A stretch of 64,000 bases of DNA, from the NCBI GenBank assembly GCA_017405945.1, contig JAFQZL010000029.1, positions 1 through 64,000 of the forward strand, read 5' to 3'. The notes beneath the pieces were generated by a model. The model made no database searches and was not told where the DNA came from. It saw only the letters and a program-made list of their open reading frames with translations. This DNA is from Acidaminococcaceae bacterium. GTDB lineage: Bacteria > Bacillota > Negativicutes > Acidaminococcales > Acidaminococcaceae. The first letter of the stretch is position 1. The number at the start of each line of letters is the position of its first letter. The translations under genes were made by a program, and so were the position numbers. This document shows positions 35,530 through 44,140 of this stretch, in pieces.

Positions 35530-36183
35530 TTACGGATTTCTCTTTTGGAATTCCGCAAACAAATCCACCGGTTTCTCTGAGCAAAGGTTATAGTCCGGGC
35601 TGGCTTCCGCCGCTTTGGCCCGGGCCAGCTGCAGATCGTGGTACACGTCCCACTTGGCCTGTACCTGGGCGTGACCGTACTGGCGCAGAATGTACGAGGG
35701 ATGGAAGGTGGCGATGCAGTCGTAACCCTGGGGCGTTTTGAACCATTTGCCCCGCTGCCGGGTGATGCGCATGGCCGGGTCGCCTAAATAGTGCATGGCA
35801 ACGCTGCCTAACGCCACGATTACTTTTGGCTGCAGAATAGCGAGCTCCCGCTCCAGCCAGATCTTGGCGCAGAAATCCGCTTCTGCCAGGTCCGGTGTCC
35901 GGTTGCCTTTGGGACGGCATTTTACGATGTTGGTGGTCAGCACCCTGTCCCGTGTCATCTGGACGGACCACAGGGCTTTGTCCAGAAGCTGGCCGGAAGG
36001 GCCGATCAGCGGGCAGCCGTAATCATCCTCCACGCCGCCGGGGCCTTCACCGATAAACACGATGGGGCTGTCCGGACAGCCGTACCAGCCTACAGGGGCC
36101 TGGCAGTCGCCCCGCAGATGACAGGAACTGCATTTATCCAATTGCGCGGCCAGTTCGGCCAGCTGATTTTCTTTTATGCTCAT
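35530..36183 (-). CDS. Family 4 uracil-DNA glycosylase
   Basis: This 217-residue base-excision repair enzyme removes uracil from DNA. The iron-sulfur ligands of family 4 (UDGa) are visible as CSSC near residue 16 plus two later Cys, in NIVKCRP and AEADFC. The catalytic motifs are GEGPGGVEDDYGCPLIGPSG and the C-terminal HPSY. Family 4 enzymes are common in thermophiles and anaerobes, which here supports an anaerobic host. ATG at 36183 has GAGG 6 nt upstream; a TTG at 36189 is an alternative. No repair genes are adjacent. Confidence 0.92.
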   Translation of the reverse strand: MSIKENQLAELAAQLDKCSSCHLRGDCQAPVGWYGCPDSPIVFIGEGPGGVEDDYGCPLIGPSGQLLDKALWSVQMTRDRVLTTNIVKCRPKGNRTPDLAEADFCAKIWLERELAILQPKVIVALGSVAMHYLGDPAMRITRQRGKWFKTPQGYDCIATFHPSYILRQYGHAQVQAKWDVYHDLQLARAKAAEASPDYNLCSEKPVDLFAEFQKRNP

Positions 36184-36313
36184 GGTCAACCTCGTGGTAT
36201 AATAAAGTGGTACAATAAAAATATAGTTGGGCTTATAAAACGTTCATCAAACAGTAATATCGTTCTCACATATAATTTTACAGGAAACGGCTTGATTATG
36301 TCAAAATGATTGT

Positions 36314-36343
36314 GCTGCCCGTAAAGAGGTTTTTAAGGGCAGC
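36314..36343 (+). promoter_or_regulatory. Leader hairpin before a small unknown gene
   Basis: GCTGCCC (36314-36320) pairs perfectly with GGGCAGC (36337-36343), directly before the GGAAAGG ribosome binding site of the gene at 36358. It could affect translation or RNA stability. Confidence 0.4.
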
Positions 36344-36357
36344 GGAAAGGATGTATC

Positions 36358-36768
36358 ATGGCAAAGTATTTAGGCGGGATCAAGGATCCGGATATTGAGG
36401 TGCTTGGGATTGCCCAACATTTCTTTGACAATGATTTTGACGTTCAGTACTATGACTATAAACTTGACGCGCTGACGGTGCAGAAGCACAGCATAGCCAA
36501 ATCCGTCGTCCGGTATGAAGAGGTTACCGCCGAAACCCTTGTCGCTCCGGACAGAAAGATGACAGGCGCGCTGGCCGGATATCTTGCCGGCGGCCCGGTC
36601 TGGGGTGTGATCGGCGCCGTGCTGGGCGGCAATCCGGCGGTGAATGAAAAGCATGTCATTCTCTGTGAACTGGATAATGGCTGGAAATTTGCCCTGGAAC
36701 TGGATAAAAACGAGTATCTTGCCTGGAACGATTCTGTGGGCGAAGCGGTAAAAACAAGGCAGTCTTAA
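36358..36768 (+). CDS. Unknown conserved-looking small protein
   Basis: A 136-residue protein that I do not recognise. It opens with MAKYLGGIKDPDIEVLGIAQ, has a Gly/Ala/Pro-rich hydrophobic hairpin in the middle (GALAGYLAGGPVWGVIGAVLGG), and ends in a beta-rich segment (ILCELDNGWKFALELDKNEY). The hairpin could insert in a membrane as a glycine-zipper. Ribosome binding site GGAAAGGATG precedes the ATG. It is followed after 16 nt by the DUF296 gene, so the two are likely co-transcribed. No function is proposed. Confidence 0.6.
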   Translation: MAKYLGGIKDPDIEVLGIAQHFFDNDFDVQYYDYKLDALTVQKHSIAKSVVRYEEVTAETLVAPDRKMTGALAGYLAGGPVWGVIGAVLGGNPAVNEKHVILCELDNGWKFALELDKNEYLAWNDSVGEAVKTRQS

Positions 36769-36784
36769 ACACGGAGGTGCTATC

Positions 36785-37210
36785 ATGGAATTTCAGAAAT
36801 TTGCGGATACGTATGTAGTCCGTCTGGACAAGGGGGAAGAGATTATCGCATCCCTCCAGGCGCTGTGTGAAAAGGAAAAGATCGCGCTGGGCAACGTAGA
36901 GGGAATCGGCGCGGCGGATCACGCGGTGATCGGATTGTATGACGTGGGACAGCGCCAGTATCACAAAACGGAATTAAACGGGCCCATGGAGATCACATCC
37001 CTCCTGGGCAACATTACCCAAAAGGACGGGGCGGTGTACCTGCATCTGCACATTAATCTCTGCAACAAAGAGATGCAGATCCTGGGCGGTCATCTGAACG
37101 AGTGCCGCATCGGCGCCACCGGGGAAATTATCGTGCGTGCGCTGCCGGGAAAGGTGGAGCGGCTGCTGGACGAAGAGGTGACAGGGCTGAATCTGTTTAA
37201 GTTTGTGTGA
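36785..37210 (+). CDS. PPC/DUF296 domain protein
   Basis: This 141-residue single-domain protein matches the PPC (DUF296) fold: VRLDKGEEIIASLQALCEKEKIALGNVEGIGAADHAVIGLYD and YLHLHINLCNKEMQILGGHL, with the three His residues of bacterial PPC proteins. In plants the domain is joined to AT-hook DNA binding; the bacterial proteins form trimers of unknown role. GGAGGT precedes the ATG. Four-base overlap of its stop with a possible GTG of the next frame suggests a short operon. Confidence 0.82.
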   Translation: MEFQKFADTYVVRLDKGEEIIASLQALCEKEKIALGNVEGIGAADHAVIGLYDVGQRQYHKTELNGPMEITSLLGNITQKDGAVYLHLHINLCNKEMQILGGHLNECRIGATGEIIVRALPGKVERLLDEEVTGLNLFKFV

Positions 37211-37221
37211 GAGGCACGACG

Positions 37222-37953
37222 ATGAAACGACTGCTTATGGTTTTGTTTGCTTTGCTGTTATGTATGCCTGCTTTTGCTTCCGGCGGAAAGAATATAACGG
37301 CTAAAGCGCATACTGCGGATTTGTCATGTGTAAAAGACGAAGCAAACGAGGTATCAGCATCCCTTCGTACTGTCACCGCACCCGTTATCATCGACCGGCC
37401 TGTGCGACTGACAGAATACCGCAAACAGCTGATACGGGAGTATGCGTTCCGGCATTACGGGGAGGAATTTACGGAAATCGTTCCCCAGGCGGTCATCGTG
37501 CATTGGACGGAATCGCCGGAGGCGGATGGGGTGTATGATTATTTTTATAAGGAAGTCAGAAAAGACGGCACGTTGAATGTCTGCTCCCAGTTTCTGGTAG
37601 ACAGGGACGGCACGATTTTCCGCCTCACGCCGGAGACCATGCTGGACCGCCATGCTATCGGATACAACTGGTGCGCCATCGGCATCGAGAACGTGGGCGG
37701 CGTTGACAGAAAAGAAGACCTGACCCCGTCACAATTGCAGGCCAACGTGCTGCTGATCCGTTACCTGCGGGAAAAATACCCGACGGTGCGTTATGTGTGG
37801 GGACACTATCAGCAGAAATCAGCGGAGAAGAGCGGGCTGTACAAGGAAAGCATAAGCGGCTATTATCATGCAAAGGTTGACCCGGGACCGAAGTTTATGA
37901 AAGCGTTGCAGAAAAATCTGAAAGATACGGGGCTGCTGTTTTTTAAACCGTAA
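37222..37953 (+). CDS. N-acetylmuramoyl-L-alanine amidase (Amidase_2)
   Basis: This 243-residue secreted hydrolase cuts the amide between muramic acid and the peptide stem. A signal peptide (KRLLMVLFALLLCMPAFA) leads to an Amidase_2/PGRP domain with zinc-ligand His in AVIVHWTES and HAIGYNWCAIGIE and a late VWGHYQQ; substrate pocket residues QFLVDRDGTIFRL lie between. It could act in wall turnover or defence against phage debris. ATG at 37222 has GAGAGG upstream; GTG at 37207 overlaps the preceding gene. A terminator follows. Confidence 0.9.
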   Translation: MKRLLMVLFALLLCMPAFASGGKNITAKAHTADLSCVKDEANEVSASLRTVTAPVIIDRPVRLTEYRKQLIREYAFRHYGEEFTEIVPQAVIVHWTESPEADGVYDYFYKEVRKDGTLNVCSQFLVDRDGTIFRLTPETMLDRHAIGYNWCAIGIENVGGVDRKEDLTPSQLQANVLLIRYLREKYPTVRYVWGHYQQKSAEKSGLYKESISGYYHAKVDPGPKFMKALQKNLKDTGLLFFKP

Positions 37954-37966
37954 TGAATCAGAAATT

Positions 37967-38027
37967 AACACCGGCATAACGGCTTGTGTGTTGCAAAATG
38001 CGCAGGCTTTCCGCCGGTGTTTATTTT
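37967..38027 (+). terminator. Terminator after the amidase gene
   Basis: AACACCGGC (37967-37975) pairs with GCCGGTGTT (38013-38021) and TATTTTTAT follows. Confidence 0.8.
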
Positions 38028-38074
38028 TATTGTAACTATATTGTAACTATAATGTAGCAATTGCCACAATTTAA

Positions 38075-38215
38075 TTGACACTGTTCCGGCATATTGGTAA
38101 AATTATCATGAATAACTTTACGCTTACGTAAGGTCTGTTTCGTATACCCAAAATGAAAATGTATTGCAGTGTGCTGTGCAGTTTGCAGAAGCGCACGATT
38201 TAGATTTGGTATACG
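38075..38215 (+). promoter_or_regulatory. Promoter and structured leader of the purine cluster
   Basis: TTGACA (38075-38080) and TAAAAT (38098-38103) are separated by exactly 17 nt. Downstream lies a perfect palindrome CTTACGTAAG (38123-38132), a good operator candidate. Farther on, CGTATACC (38141-38148) and GGTATACG (38208-38215) can close a ~59-nt loop just before the ribosome binding site. I see neither a purine riboswitch nor a ZTP riboswitch signature, so repression by a protein or a different leader is more likely. Confidence 0.6.
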
Positions 38216-38233
38216 GGAAAAGGGGAAAACAAA

Positions 38234-38725
38234 ATGAAAGTAGCCATTATCATGGGAAGTAATTCAGACTGGCCCATCCTGGAGCCGGCTGAAAAAACGC
38301 TGAAAGAGTTTGGAGTAGAGGTTGAAGTGGTGGTGGCTTCCGCCCACCGCACGCCGGACCAGGTACATGAATTCGCGGCCGGCGCCCGGGACAGAGGAGT
38401 GGAAGCAATCATTGCGGCGGCGGGGCTGGCGGCCCATCTGGGCGGCGTCATCGCGGCCTATACTACGCTTCCGGTTATCGGGATTCCCATCAGCGGCGGA
38501 CCGTTAAAGGGCATGGACGCGCTGCTCAGTTTTGTGCAGATGCCTTCCGGCGTGCCGGTGGCCACCATGGCTATCGACGGGGCGAAGAACGCGGCCATCT
38601 TTGCCGTGGAAATTCTGGCCCTGGCCCATCCGGAACTGGTGGAAAAATTAGCGGCTTACAGAGTAAAGATGCAGGAAGAAGTGGCGGCGAAAGCGGCAAA
38701 GCTGGCTGCTGTCCGCGGCGAATAA
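38234..38725 (+). CDS. purE: N5-carboxyaminoimidazole ribonucleotide mutase
   Basis: PurE shifts the carboxyl group of N5-CAIR to make CAIR. The fold signature MGSNSDWP opens the protein, then [10 protein letters not shown] with the catalytic His, [16 protein letters not shown] and a [11 protein letters not shown] loop. It has the class I length of 163 residues, and class I PurE normally needs PurK, which is not in the window. A ribosome binding site AAAAGGGG precedes the ATG. It is the first gene of the purine cluster. Confidence 0.95.
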   Translation: MKVAIIMGSNSDWPILEPAEKTLKEFGVEVEVVVASAHRTPDQVHEFAAGARDRGVEAIIAAAGLAAHLGGVIAAYTTLPVIGIPISGGPLKGMDALLSFVQMPSGVPVATMAIDGAKNAAIFAVEILALAHPELVEKLAAYRVKMQEEVAAKAAKLAAVRGE

Positions 38726-38781
38726 GTAAAAAAAGAATGTTAACAGATTGACGGGCAGTTCCCAAAGAACAGGAGGCTTTC

Positions 38782-39843
38782 ATGAGCGAAGAAAAAAAGC
38801 AGCTGACCTATGCGGACGCAGGCGTTGACATCGACGCTGGCAACCGCGCGGTAGAACTGATGAAGGACAGCGTGCGGGCCAGTTACCGGCCGGAGGTCAT
38901 CGGCGACCTGGGCGGCTTTGGCGGTCTGTTCGCGCTGGACACGAAAAAGTACAAAGAGCCCATCCTGGTGTCCGGTACGGACGGTGTGGGCACGAAATTA
39001 AAATTTGCGTTTCTCACCAACAACCACAGCACCATTGGCCAGGACGCGGTAGCCATGTGTGTCAATGACATCCTGGTGCAGGGGGCGGAACCCCTGTTCT
39101 TCCTGGATTACATTGCGGTGGACAAGGTGGATTCCCAGAAGGTGGCGGACATCGTCAAAGGCGTGGCGGACGCCTGCCGGGAAAGCGGCTGTGCCCTGAT
39201 CGGCGGCGAGACCGCGGAGATGCACGGCTTTTACGCAAAAGATGAATACGACATTGCCGGCTTCTGCGTAGGCGTGGCGGAACGCAGCAGGATGATCACC
39301 GGGGAAAAGGTTAAGGCCGGAGACATTTTGTTAGGGCTGCCTTCTTCCGGTGTGCATTCCAACGGGTTTTCCCTGGTACGGAAGATTTGTTTTGATGTGA
39401 TGAAGTTTACGGTAGATACCCCGATTCCGGAGTTCGGCTGCACCCTGGGTGAAAAACTGCTGACGCCCACCCGCCTGTATCCGAAGACCTGCCTGCCGCT
39501 GATTCAAAAGTTTGACATCCACGGCATGGTGCACATTACCGGCGGCGGTTTCTATGATAATATTCCCCGGATCCTGCCGGAGGACTGCGACGCGGAAGTC
39601 CGTGCGGACGCCTGGGACGTTCCCGTTGTGTTCAAGAAACTGCAGGAGTGGGGCAACGTGCCGGATAAGGAAATGTACCGCACCTTCAACATGGGCGTAG
39701 GCATGGTGCTGGTAGTTGACCCGGCGGAAGCGGACGCAGTGCGGAAACACCTGAAAGAAAACGGGGAGACCTTCTACGAACTGGGTAAGGTTATTCCGGG
39801 TCATAAGACCACGGTGATGAAAGGCGGCGTTTTCGGTGAGTAA
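38782..39843 (+). CDS. purM: Phosphoribosylformylglycinamidine cyclo-ligase (AIR synthase)
   Basis: This ATP-dependent enzyme closes the imidazole ring (FGAM to AIR). The protein has DAGVDIDAGNRAVELMK, GTDGVGTKLKFAF, NDILVQGAEPLFFLDYIA, IGGETAEMHGFY and GLPSSGVHSNGFSLVR, in the usual PurM order, with length 353. AGGAGG precedes the ATG. Its end overlaps the GTG start of purN by 8 nt, a sign of translational coupling. Confidence 0.96.
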   Translation: MSEEKKQLTYADAGVDIDAGNRAVELMKDSVRASYRPEVIGDLGGFGGLFALDTKKYKEPILVSGTDGVGTKLKFAFLTNNHSTIGQDAVAMCVNDILVQGAEPLFFLDYIAVDKVDSQKVADIVKGVADACRESGCALIGGETAEMHGFYAKDEYDIAGFCVGVAERSRMITGEKVKAGDILLGLPSSGVHSNGFSLVRKICFDVMKFTVDTPIPEFGCTLGEKLLTPTRLYPKTCLPLIQKFDIHGMVHITGGGFYDNIPRILPEDCDAEVRADAWDVPVVFKKLQEWGNVPDKEMYRTFNMGVGMVLVVDPAEADAVRKHLKENGETFYELGKVIPGHKTTVMKGGVFGE

Positions 39844-40444
39844 GAAAATCGGCGTAGTGGTCAGCGGACGGGGCAGCAACCTCCAGTCCATCATCGACCA
39901 CATTGCGAAAGGCAAACTAAATGTAGAGATTGCCGTGGTGGTCAGCGACCACAAAGAAGCCTTTGCCCTGGAACGGGCGGCCAAGGCCGGCATCCCCACG
40001 GCGGTAGTGGAACGGAAAGGCTGCAAGGACAAAGCAGAGTTTGAAGACAAAATTGACGCGGCGCTGCGGGAAGCCGGCGCGGAAGCGGTGGTGCTGGCCG
40101 GGTTCATGCGTATCCTCACCGGGCATTTCATCAGCCGCTGGGAACATAAGATCATCAATATCCATCCGGCGCTGCTGCCCAGCTTCAAGGGGCTGGACGC
40201 CCAGGGCCAGGCGGTGGACTACGGTGTTAAGGTGGCAGGCTGCACGGTGCATTTTGTAGACGAAGGCACGGACACGGGCCCCATCATTTTACAAAAGGTC
40301 GTGCCGGTGCTGGACGATGACACGGAAGAGACCCTGGCGGCCCGGATTTTAAAGGAAGAGCATAAGGCCCTGCCGGAAGCGATCCAGCTTTGGGCAGACG
40401 GCAAACTGACCATTAAGGGCCGGAAGGTTTATGTGGCAAGATAA
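39836..40444 (+). CDS. purN: Phosphoribosylglycinamide formyltransferase
   Basis: PurN formylates GAR using 10-formyl-THF. The 202-residue protein has the N-terminal VVSGRGSNLQSIID, the catalytic Asn/His region (NIHPALLPSFKGLDAQGQA with the GxxVHFVDEGTDTGPIILQ lid) and VLAGFMRILT. The GTG at 39836 overlaps the purM stop by 8 nt. Formyl groups probably come via glyA-derived one-carbon units. Confidence 0.95.
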   Translation: MSKKIGVVVSGRGSNLQSIIDHIAKGKLNVEIAVVVSDHKEAFALERAAKAGIPTAVVERKGCKDKAEFEDKIDAALREAGAEAVVLAGFMRILTGHFISRWEHKIINIHPALLPSFKGLDAQGQAVDYGVKVAGCTVHFVDEGTDTGPIILQKVVPVLDDDTEETLAARILKEEHKALPEAIQLWADGKLTIKGRKVYVAR

Positions 40445-40530
40445 AAAGTGCAGCTGTCGTACAGGAAGTTGCGGAAAAATATTGTGAGTGAACAGTTGCG
40501 GTTTGAAAGAAAAGGCAGGGAGGAGAACGT

Positions 40531-41124
40531 ATGAAAATCAAGAGAGCGTTACTGAGCGTTTCCGACAAAAAGGACATTACCAAACTGGCTGCGTTCCTGC
40601 ATGAGAACGGGGTAGAGATCATCTCTACCGGCGGCACCATGAAAGCTATTAAGGACGCGGGCATTCCCGTAACCTATGTCAGCGACGTGACCGGGTTCCC
40701 GGAAATCATGGACGGCCGGGTAAAGACCCTGAACCCGAAGATCCACGGCGCGATTTTAGGCGTGCGCAGCAATCCGGAACATATGGCCCAGATGAAAGAG
40801 CACGGCATTACCCCCATCGATCTGGTGGTGGTCAACCTGTATCCGTTCAAACAGACCATTGAAAAACCGGGCGTAACGGAAGCGGAAGCCATTGAGAACA
40901 TCGATATCGGCGGGCCGGCTATGGTGCGGGCCTCGGCCAAGAATTTCCGCGACGTGGTGATCATCACCAATCCGGAGCGCTACGGCAAGCTGATGGATAT
41001 GCTGAAGAAGGACGGCGACATTGATCTGAAAACAAGAAAATCCCTGGCTATGGAAGCATTCAAACATACTTCCGAATACGATGCTATGATTACCGGCTAT
41101 CTGCAGAAACAGCTGGAAAAATAA
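40531..41124 (+). CDS. purH: IMP cyclohydrolase domain of PurH only (no AICAR formyltransferase half)
   Basis: Only the first ~197 residues of PurH are present: KRALLSVSDKKDI, EIISTGGTMKAI, VTGFPEIMDGRVKTLNPKIHGAIL, and FKHTSEYDAMITGYLQ, the cyclohydrolase domain that closes the final ring to IMP. The usual protein is ~510 residues with a second AICAR formyltransferase domain. Here the stop codon at 41122-41124 leads directly to purD, and I see no frameshifted remnant in the ~70 nt between, so this is a separate short gene. The formyltransferase must be encoded elsewhere. AGGAGG precedes the ATG. Confidence 0.93.
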   Translation: MKIKRALLSVSDKKDITKLAAFLHENGVEIISTGGTMKAIKDAGIPVTYVSDVTGFPEIMDGRVKTLNPKIHGAILGVRSNPEHMAQMKEHGITPIDLVVVNLYPFKQTIEKPGVTEAEAIENIDIGGPAMVRASAKNFRDVVIITNPERYGKLMDMLKKDGDIDLKTRKSLAMEAFKHTSEYDAMITGYLQKQLEK

Positions 41125-41196
41125 CAGAGTTGTGTAGAGTGAAGGACAGTAACTCGTCCGCACTTTTGGTAAATGAAAAACTGTGAGGCTTGATGT

Positions 41197-42474
41197 ATGA
41201 ATATTTTATTGATTGGCGGCGGCGGCCGGGAACATGCCCTGGCATGGAAGATGGCCCAGAGCAGCCAGGTAGAGAGTATCCGTGTGGCGCCTGGCAACCC
41301 CGGGATTGCGGAACTCCCCAAATGTAAATGCGTTGCATTGGACCTGAACGATCTGAACAAGGTCGCGGATTATGCGGAAGAGCACAGCATCGATCTGACG
41401 GTGGTGGGGCCGGAGGCTACACTGGTGGCAGGTATCGCCGACGTGTTCCGTTCCCGTGGTCTTCCGATTTTCGGGCCCAACAAGAATGCGGCGGAACTGG
41501 AAGGATCCAAGGCCTTTTCCAAAAACCTGATGCAGAAGTACCATATTCCCACTGCGGCGTTTAAGGTTTGTACGGACATTGACTCTGCCAAAGCCTTTGT
41601 GGAAGAACAGGGCGCTCCCATCGTGGTAAAGGCGGACGGCCTGGCAGCCGGTAAGGGTGTGGTAGTGGCCATGACCAAAGAAGAAGCCATGGCTGCCATT
41701 GACGACATGATGGCGGATCACAAATTCGGCGAAGCCGGGGCCCGGGTAGTGCTGGAAGAGTTTATGGAAGGCGAGGAAGCATCCCTGCTGGCATTTACCG
41801 ACGGCAAAATTGTGGTGCCCATGGTCGCTTCCCAGGACCATAAGCGTGTCAACGACGGGGACAAAGGCCCCAACACCGGCGGCATGGGGGCTTATGCCCC
41901 GGCTCCGGTTATGACGGAAGCTTTGCGCATCAAAGCAGAAGAAACCATTTTGAAACCTGTGATTGCGGCGTTAAATAAGGAAGGCAGAACCTATTGCGGC
42001 TGTCTGTACGCCGGTCTGATGATCAAAGGTGACAGCGTGAAAGTGGTAGAGTTCAACTGCCGTTTTGGTGATCCGGAGACACAGGTAGTGCTGCCTCTTC
42101 TGGACAGCGATCTGGTAGAAATTATGCTGGCCTGCGCTACAGGTACGCTGGATGCGTCTATGGTGAAGTGGAAGAACCAGGCAACCGTCTGTGTGGTGAT
42201 GGCTTCCGGCGGGTATCCTGCGTCTTATGAGAACGGAAAGGTCATCACCGGCCTGAAAGAAGCCGGCGCGGCGGCAAATGTTGTGGTATTCCATGCGGGT
42301 ACCAAAGCTGTGGGCAACGATGTTGTGACGGCCGGCGGCCGCGTGTTAGGCGTAACCGCAACGGCCAAAGATATCAAGAGCGCCAAGAACTTTGCCTACG
42401 CAGCGGTGGAAAAGATTCATTTTGACAAGGCGCATTACCGGAAGGACATCGCCTGGCGTGCCCTGAACCGGTAA
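41197..42474 (+). CDS. purD: Phosphoribosylamine-glycine ligase
   Basis: This ATP-grasp enzyme joins phosphoribosylamine to glycine. NILLIGGGGREHALAWK opens the N-terminal domain; the ATP-grasp core follows with IVVKADGLAAGKGVVVA, EFMEGEEASLLAFTDG, GGMGAYAPAPV and VEFNCRFGDPETQ. At 425 residues it has the standard length. It is last in the purE-M-N-H-D run; a weak hairpin (42504-42528) follows before the IMP dehydrogenase promoter. Confidence 0.96.
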   Translation: MNILLIGGGGREHALAWKMAQSSQVESIRVAPGNPGIAELPKCKCVALDLNDLNKVADYAEEHSIDLTVVGPEATLVAGIADVFRSRGLPIFGPNKNAAELEGSKAFSKNLMQKYHIPTAAFKVCTDIDSAKAFVEEQGAPIVVKADGLAAGKGVVVAMTKEEAMAAIDDMMADHKFGEAGARVVLEEFMEGEEASLLAFTDGKIVVPMVASQDHKRVNDGDKGPNTGGMGAYAPAPVMTEALRIKAEETILKPVIAALNKEGRTYCGCLYAGLMIKGDSVKVVEFNCRFGDPETQVVLPLLDSDLVEIMLACATGTLDASMVKWKNQATVCVVMASGGYPASYENGKVITGLKEAGAAANVVVFHAGTKAVGNDVVTAGGRVLGVTATAKDIKSAKNFAYAAVEKIHFDKAHYRKDIAWRALNR

Positions 42475-42551
42475 AAGACAGGATTTAATACAGATAAAAA
42501 ATACCGGATTATGTAAACTCTGATCCGGCGGATATTTTCATAAAAAATCTT

Positions 42552-42580
42552 TTGCATTTTTTGCTTTTCTGTGCTATGAT
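42552..42580 (+). promoter_or_regulatory. Promoter of the IMP dehydrogenase gene
   Basis: TTGCAT (42552-42557) and TATGAT (42575-42580) are separated by 17 nt, 40 nt before the TTG start at 42620. Confidence 0.6.
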
Positions 42581-42619
42581 ACGTTTTAAAATATTTTCAG
42601 GAAAGGGAAGGTGTTACCA

Positions 42620-44131
42620 TTGGCTTTTTATTACGATGAACCCGCGCATACCTTTAGTGAGTATCTGTTAGTACCGGGGTATTCTTCTTCCGAATGCATT
42701 CCCGATAATGTGACGCTGGTCACCCCACTGGTGAAATTCAAAAAAGGTGAAGAACCGGCTATCAGTTTAAATATTCCCATGGTCTCCGCCATTATGCAGT
42801 CTGTTTCCAATGACAAGCTGGCTGTGGCCCTGTCCAGGGAAGGCGGCTGTTCTTTCATTTACGGTTCCCAGACCGTGGAAGACGAAGCGCAGATGGTGCG
42901 GAATGTGAAGAGCCACCGCGCCGGATTTGTAGTCAGCGATTCCAACATTACGCCGGACAGCACACTGGCAGATGTGCTGGCGTTAAAGGAAAAGACGGGT
43001 CATTCCACCGTTGCCGTAACCAGTGACGGAACGGTAAACGGCAAGATGGAAGGCATCATCACCAGCCGTGACTACCGTGTCAGCCGCATGGATATGAGTA
43101 CCAGGGTGCGGGACTTTATGACGCCCATCAGCAAACTGATCGTGGGCAAAAAAGATACCACCCTGCAGCAGGCCAACGACATCATCTGGGACAACAAGCT
43201 GAACACGCTGCCCATTATTGACGACGACGGCCGCTTATTGTATATGGTATTCCGCAAGGACTATGTATCCCATAAAGAGTATCCGCTGGAACTGCTGGAC
43301 GATAAGAAACGCCACGTAGTAGGCGCCGGCATCAATACCCGGGATTACGCGGAACGGGTTCCGGCCCTGGTGGAAGCAGGGGCAGACGTATTGTGTATCG
43401 ACTCCTCCGAAGGTTTCTCCGAATGGCAGAAGATCACCCTGAAATGGATCCGCGACCACTACGGCGACAAAGTAAAAGTAGGCGCCGGCAATGTGGTTGA
43501 CGCGGAAGGCTTCCGCTTCCTGGCGGACTGCGGCGCTGACTTTGTCAAGGTCGGCATCGGCGGCGGATCCATCTGCATCACCCGCGAGACCAAGGGTATC
43601 GGCCGCGGGCAGGCTACGGCCCTGATCGATGTTTGCAAAGCCCGTGACGAGTATTTCAAAGAAACCGGTGTGTATGTTCCCGTCTGCAGCGACGGCGGCA
43701 TCGTCTACGATTACCATATGACCCTGGCCCTGGCCATGGGTGCGGACTTCCTGATGCTGGGCCGTTATTTCGCCCGCTTCGACGAAAGCCCCACCAACAA
43801 GGTCAACGTAAACGGCAGCTACATGAAAGAATACTGGGGCGAAGGTTCCAACCGCGCCCGGAACTGGCAGCGCTATGACATGGGCGGGTCCCAGAAGCTG
43901 TCCTTTGAAGAAGGCGTGGATTCCTACGTTCCCTACGCAGGCAGCCTGAAAGACAACGTGAGCCTGACCCTGGCCAAGATCCGCAGCACCATGTGCAACT
44001 GCGGTGCCCTGAACCTTGGCGAACTGCGCGAGAAAGCGAAACTGACCCTGGTTTCCGCGACTTCCATCGTGGAAGGCGGCGCCCATGACGTATTGCTGAA
44101 GGACAACACCGCAGCTACCTATGCAAAATGA
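42620..44131 (+). CDS. guaB: IMP dehydrogenase (variant active-site loop)
   Basis: The enzyme oxidises IMP to XMP, the step before GuaA. The 503-residue protein has an IMPDH barrel interrupted by two CBS domains ([18 protein letters not shown] and [25 protein letters not shown]). The barrel includes [29 protein letters not shown] and a catalytic Cys in [12 protein letters not shown], which differs from the common GPGSICTTR. Late [20 protein letters not shown] is normal. The TTG at 42620 is chosen because GGAAGG lies 9 nt upstream and the N-terminus MAFYYDEP fits homologues I recall; a GTG at 42611 lies within the ribosome binding site. Followed by DUF4127 after 9 nt. Confidence 0.9.
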   Translation: MAFYYDEPAHTFSEYLLVPGYSSSECIPDNVTLVTPLVKFKKGEEPAISLNIPMVSAIMQSVSNDKLAVALSREGGCSFIYGSQTVEDEAQMVRNVKSHRAGFVVSDSNITPDSTLADVLALKEKTGHSTVAVTSDGTVNGKMEGIITSRDYRVSRMDMSTRVRDFMTPISKLIVGKKDTTLQQANDIIWDNKLNTLPIIDDDGRLLYMVFRKDYVSHKEYPLELLDDKKRHVVGAGINTRDYAERVPALVEAGADVLCIDSSEGFSEWQKITLKWIRDHYGDKVKVGAGNVVDAEGFRFLADCGADFVKVGIGGGSICITRETKGIGRGQATALIDVCKARDEYFKETGVYVPVCSDGGIVYDYHMTLALAMGADFLMLGRYFARFDESPTNKVNVNGSYMKEYWGEGSNRARNWQRYDMGGSQKLSFEEGVDSYVPYAGSLKDNVSLTLAKIRSTMCNCGALNLGELREKAKLTLVSATSIVEGGAHDVLLKDNTAATYAK

Positions 44132-44140
44132 TGTGAGAAT

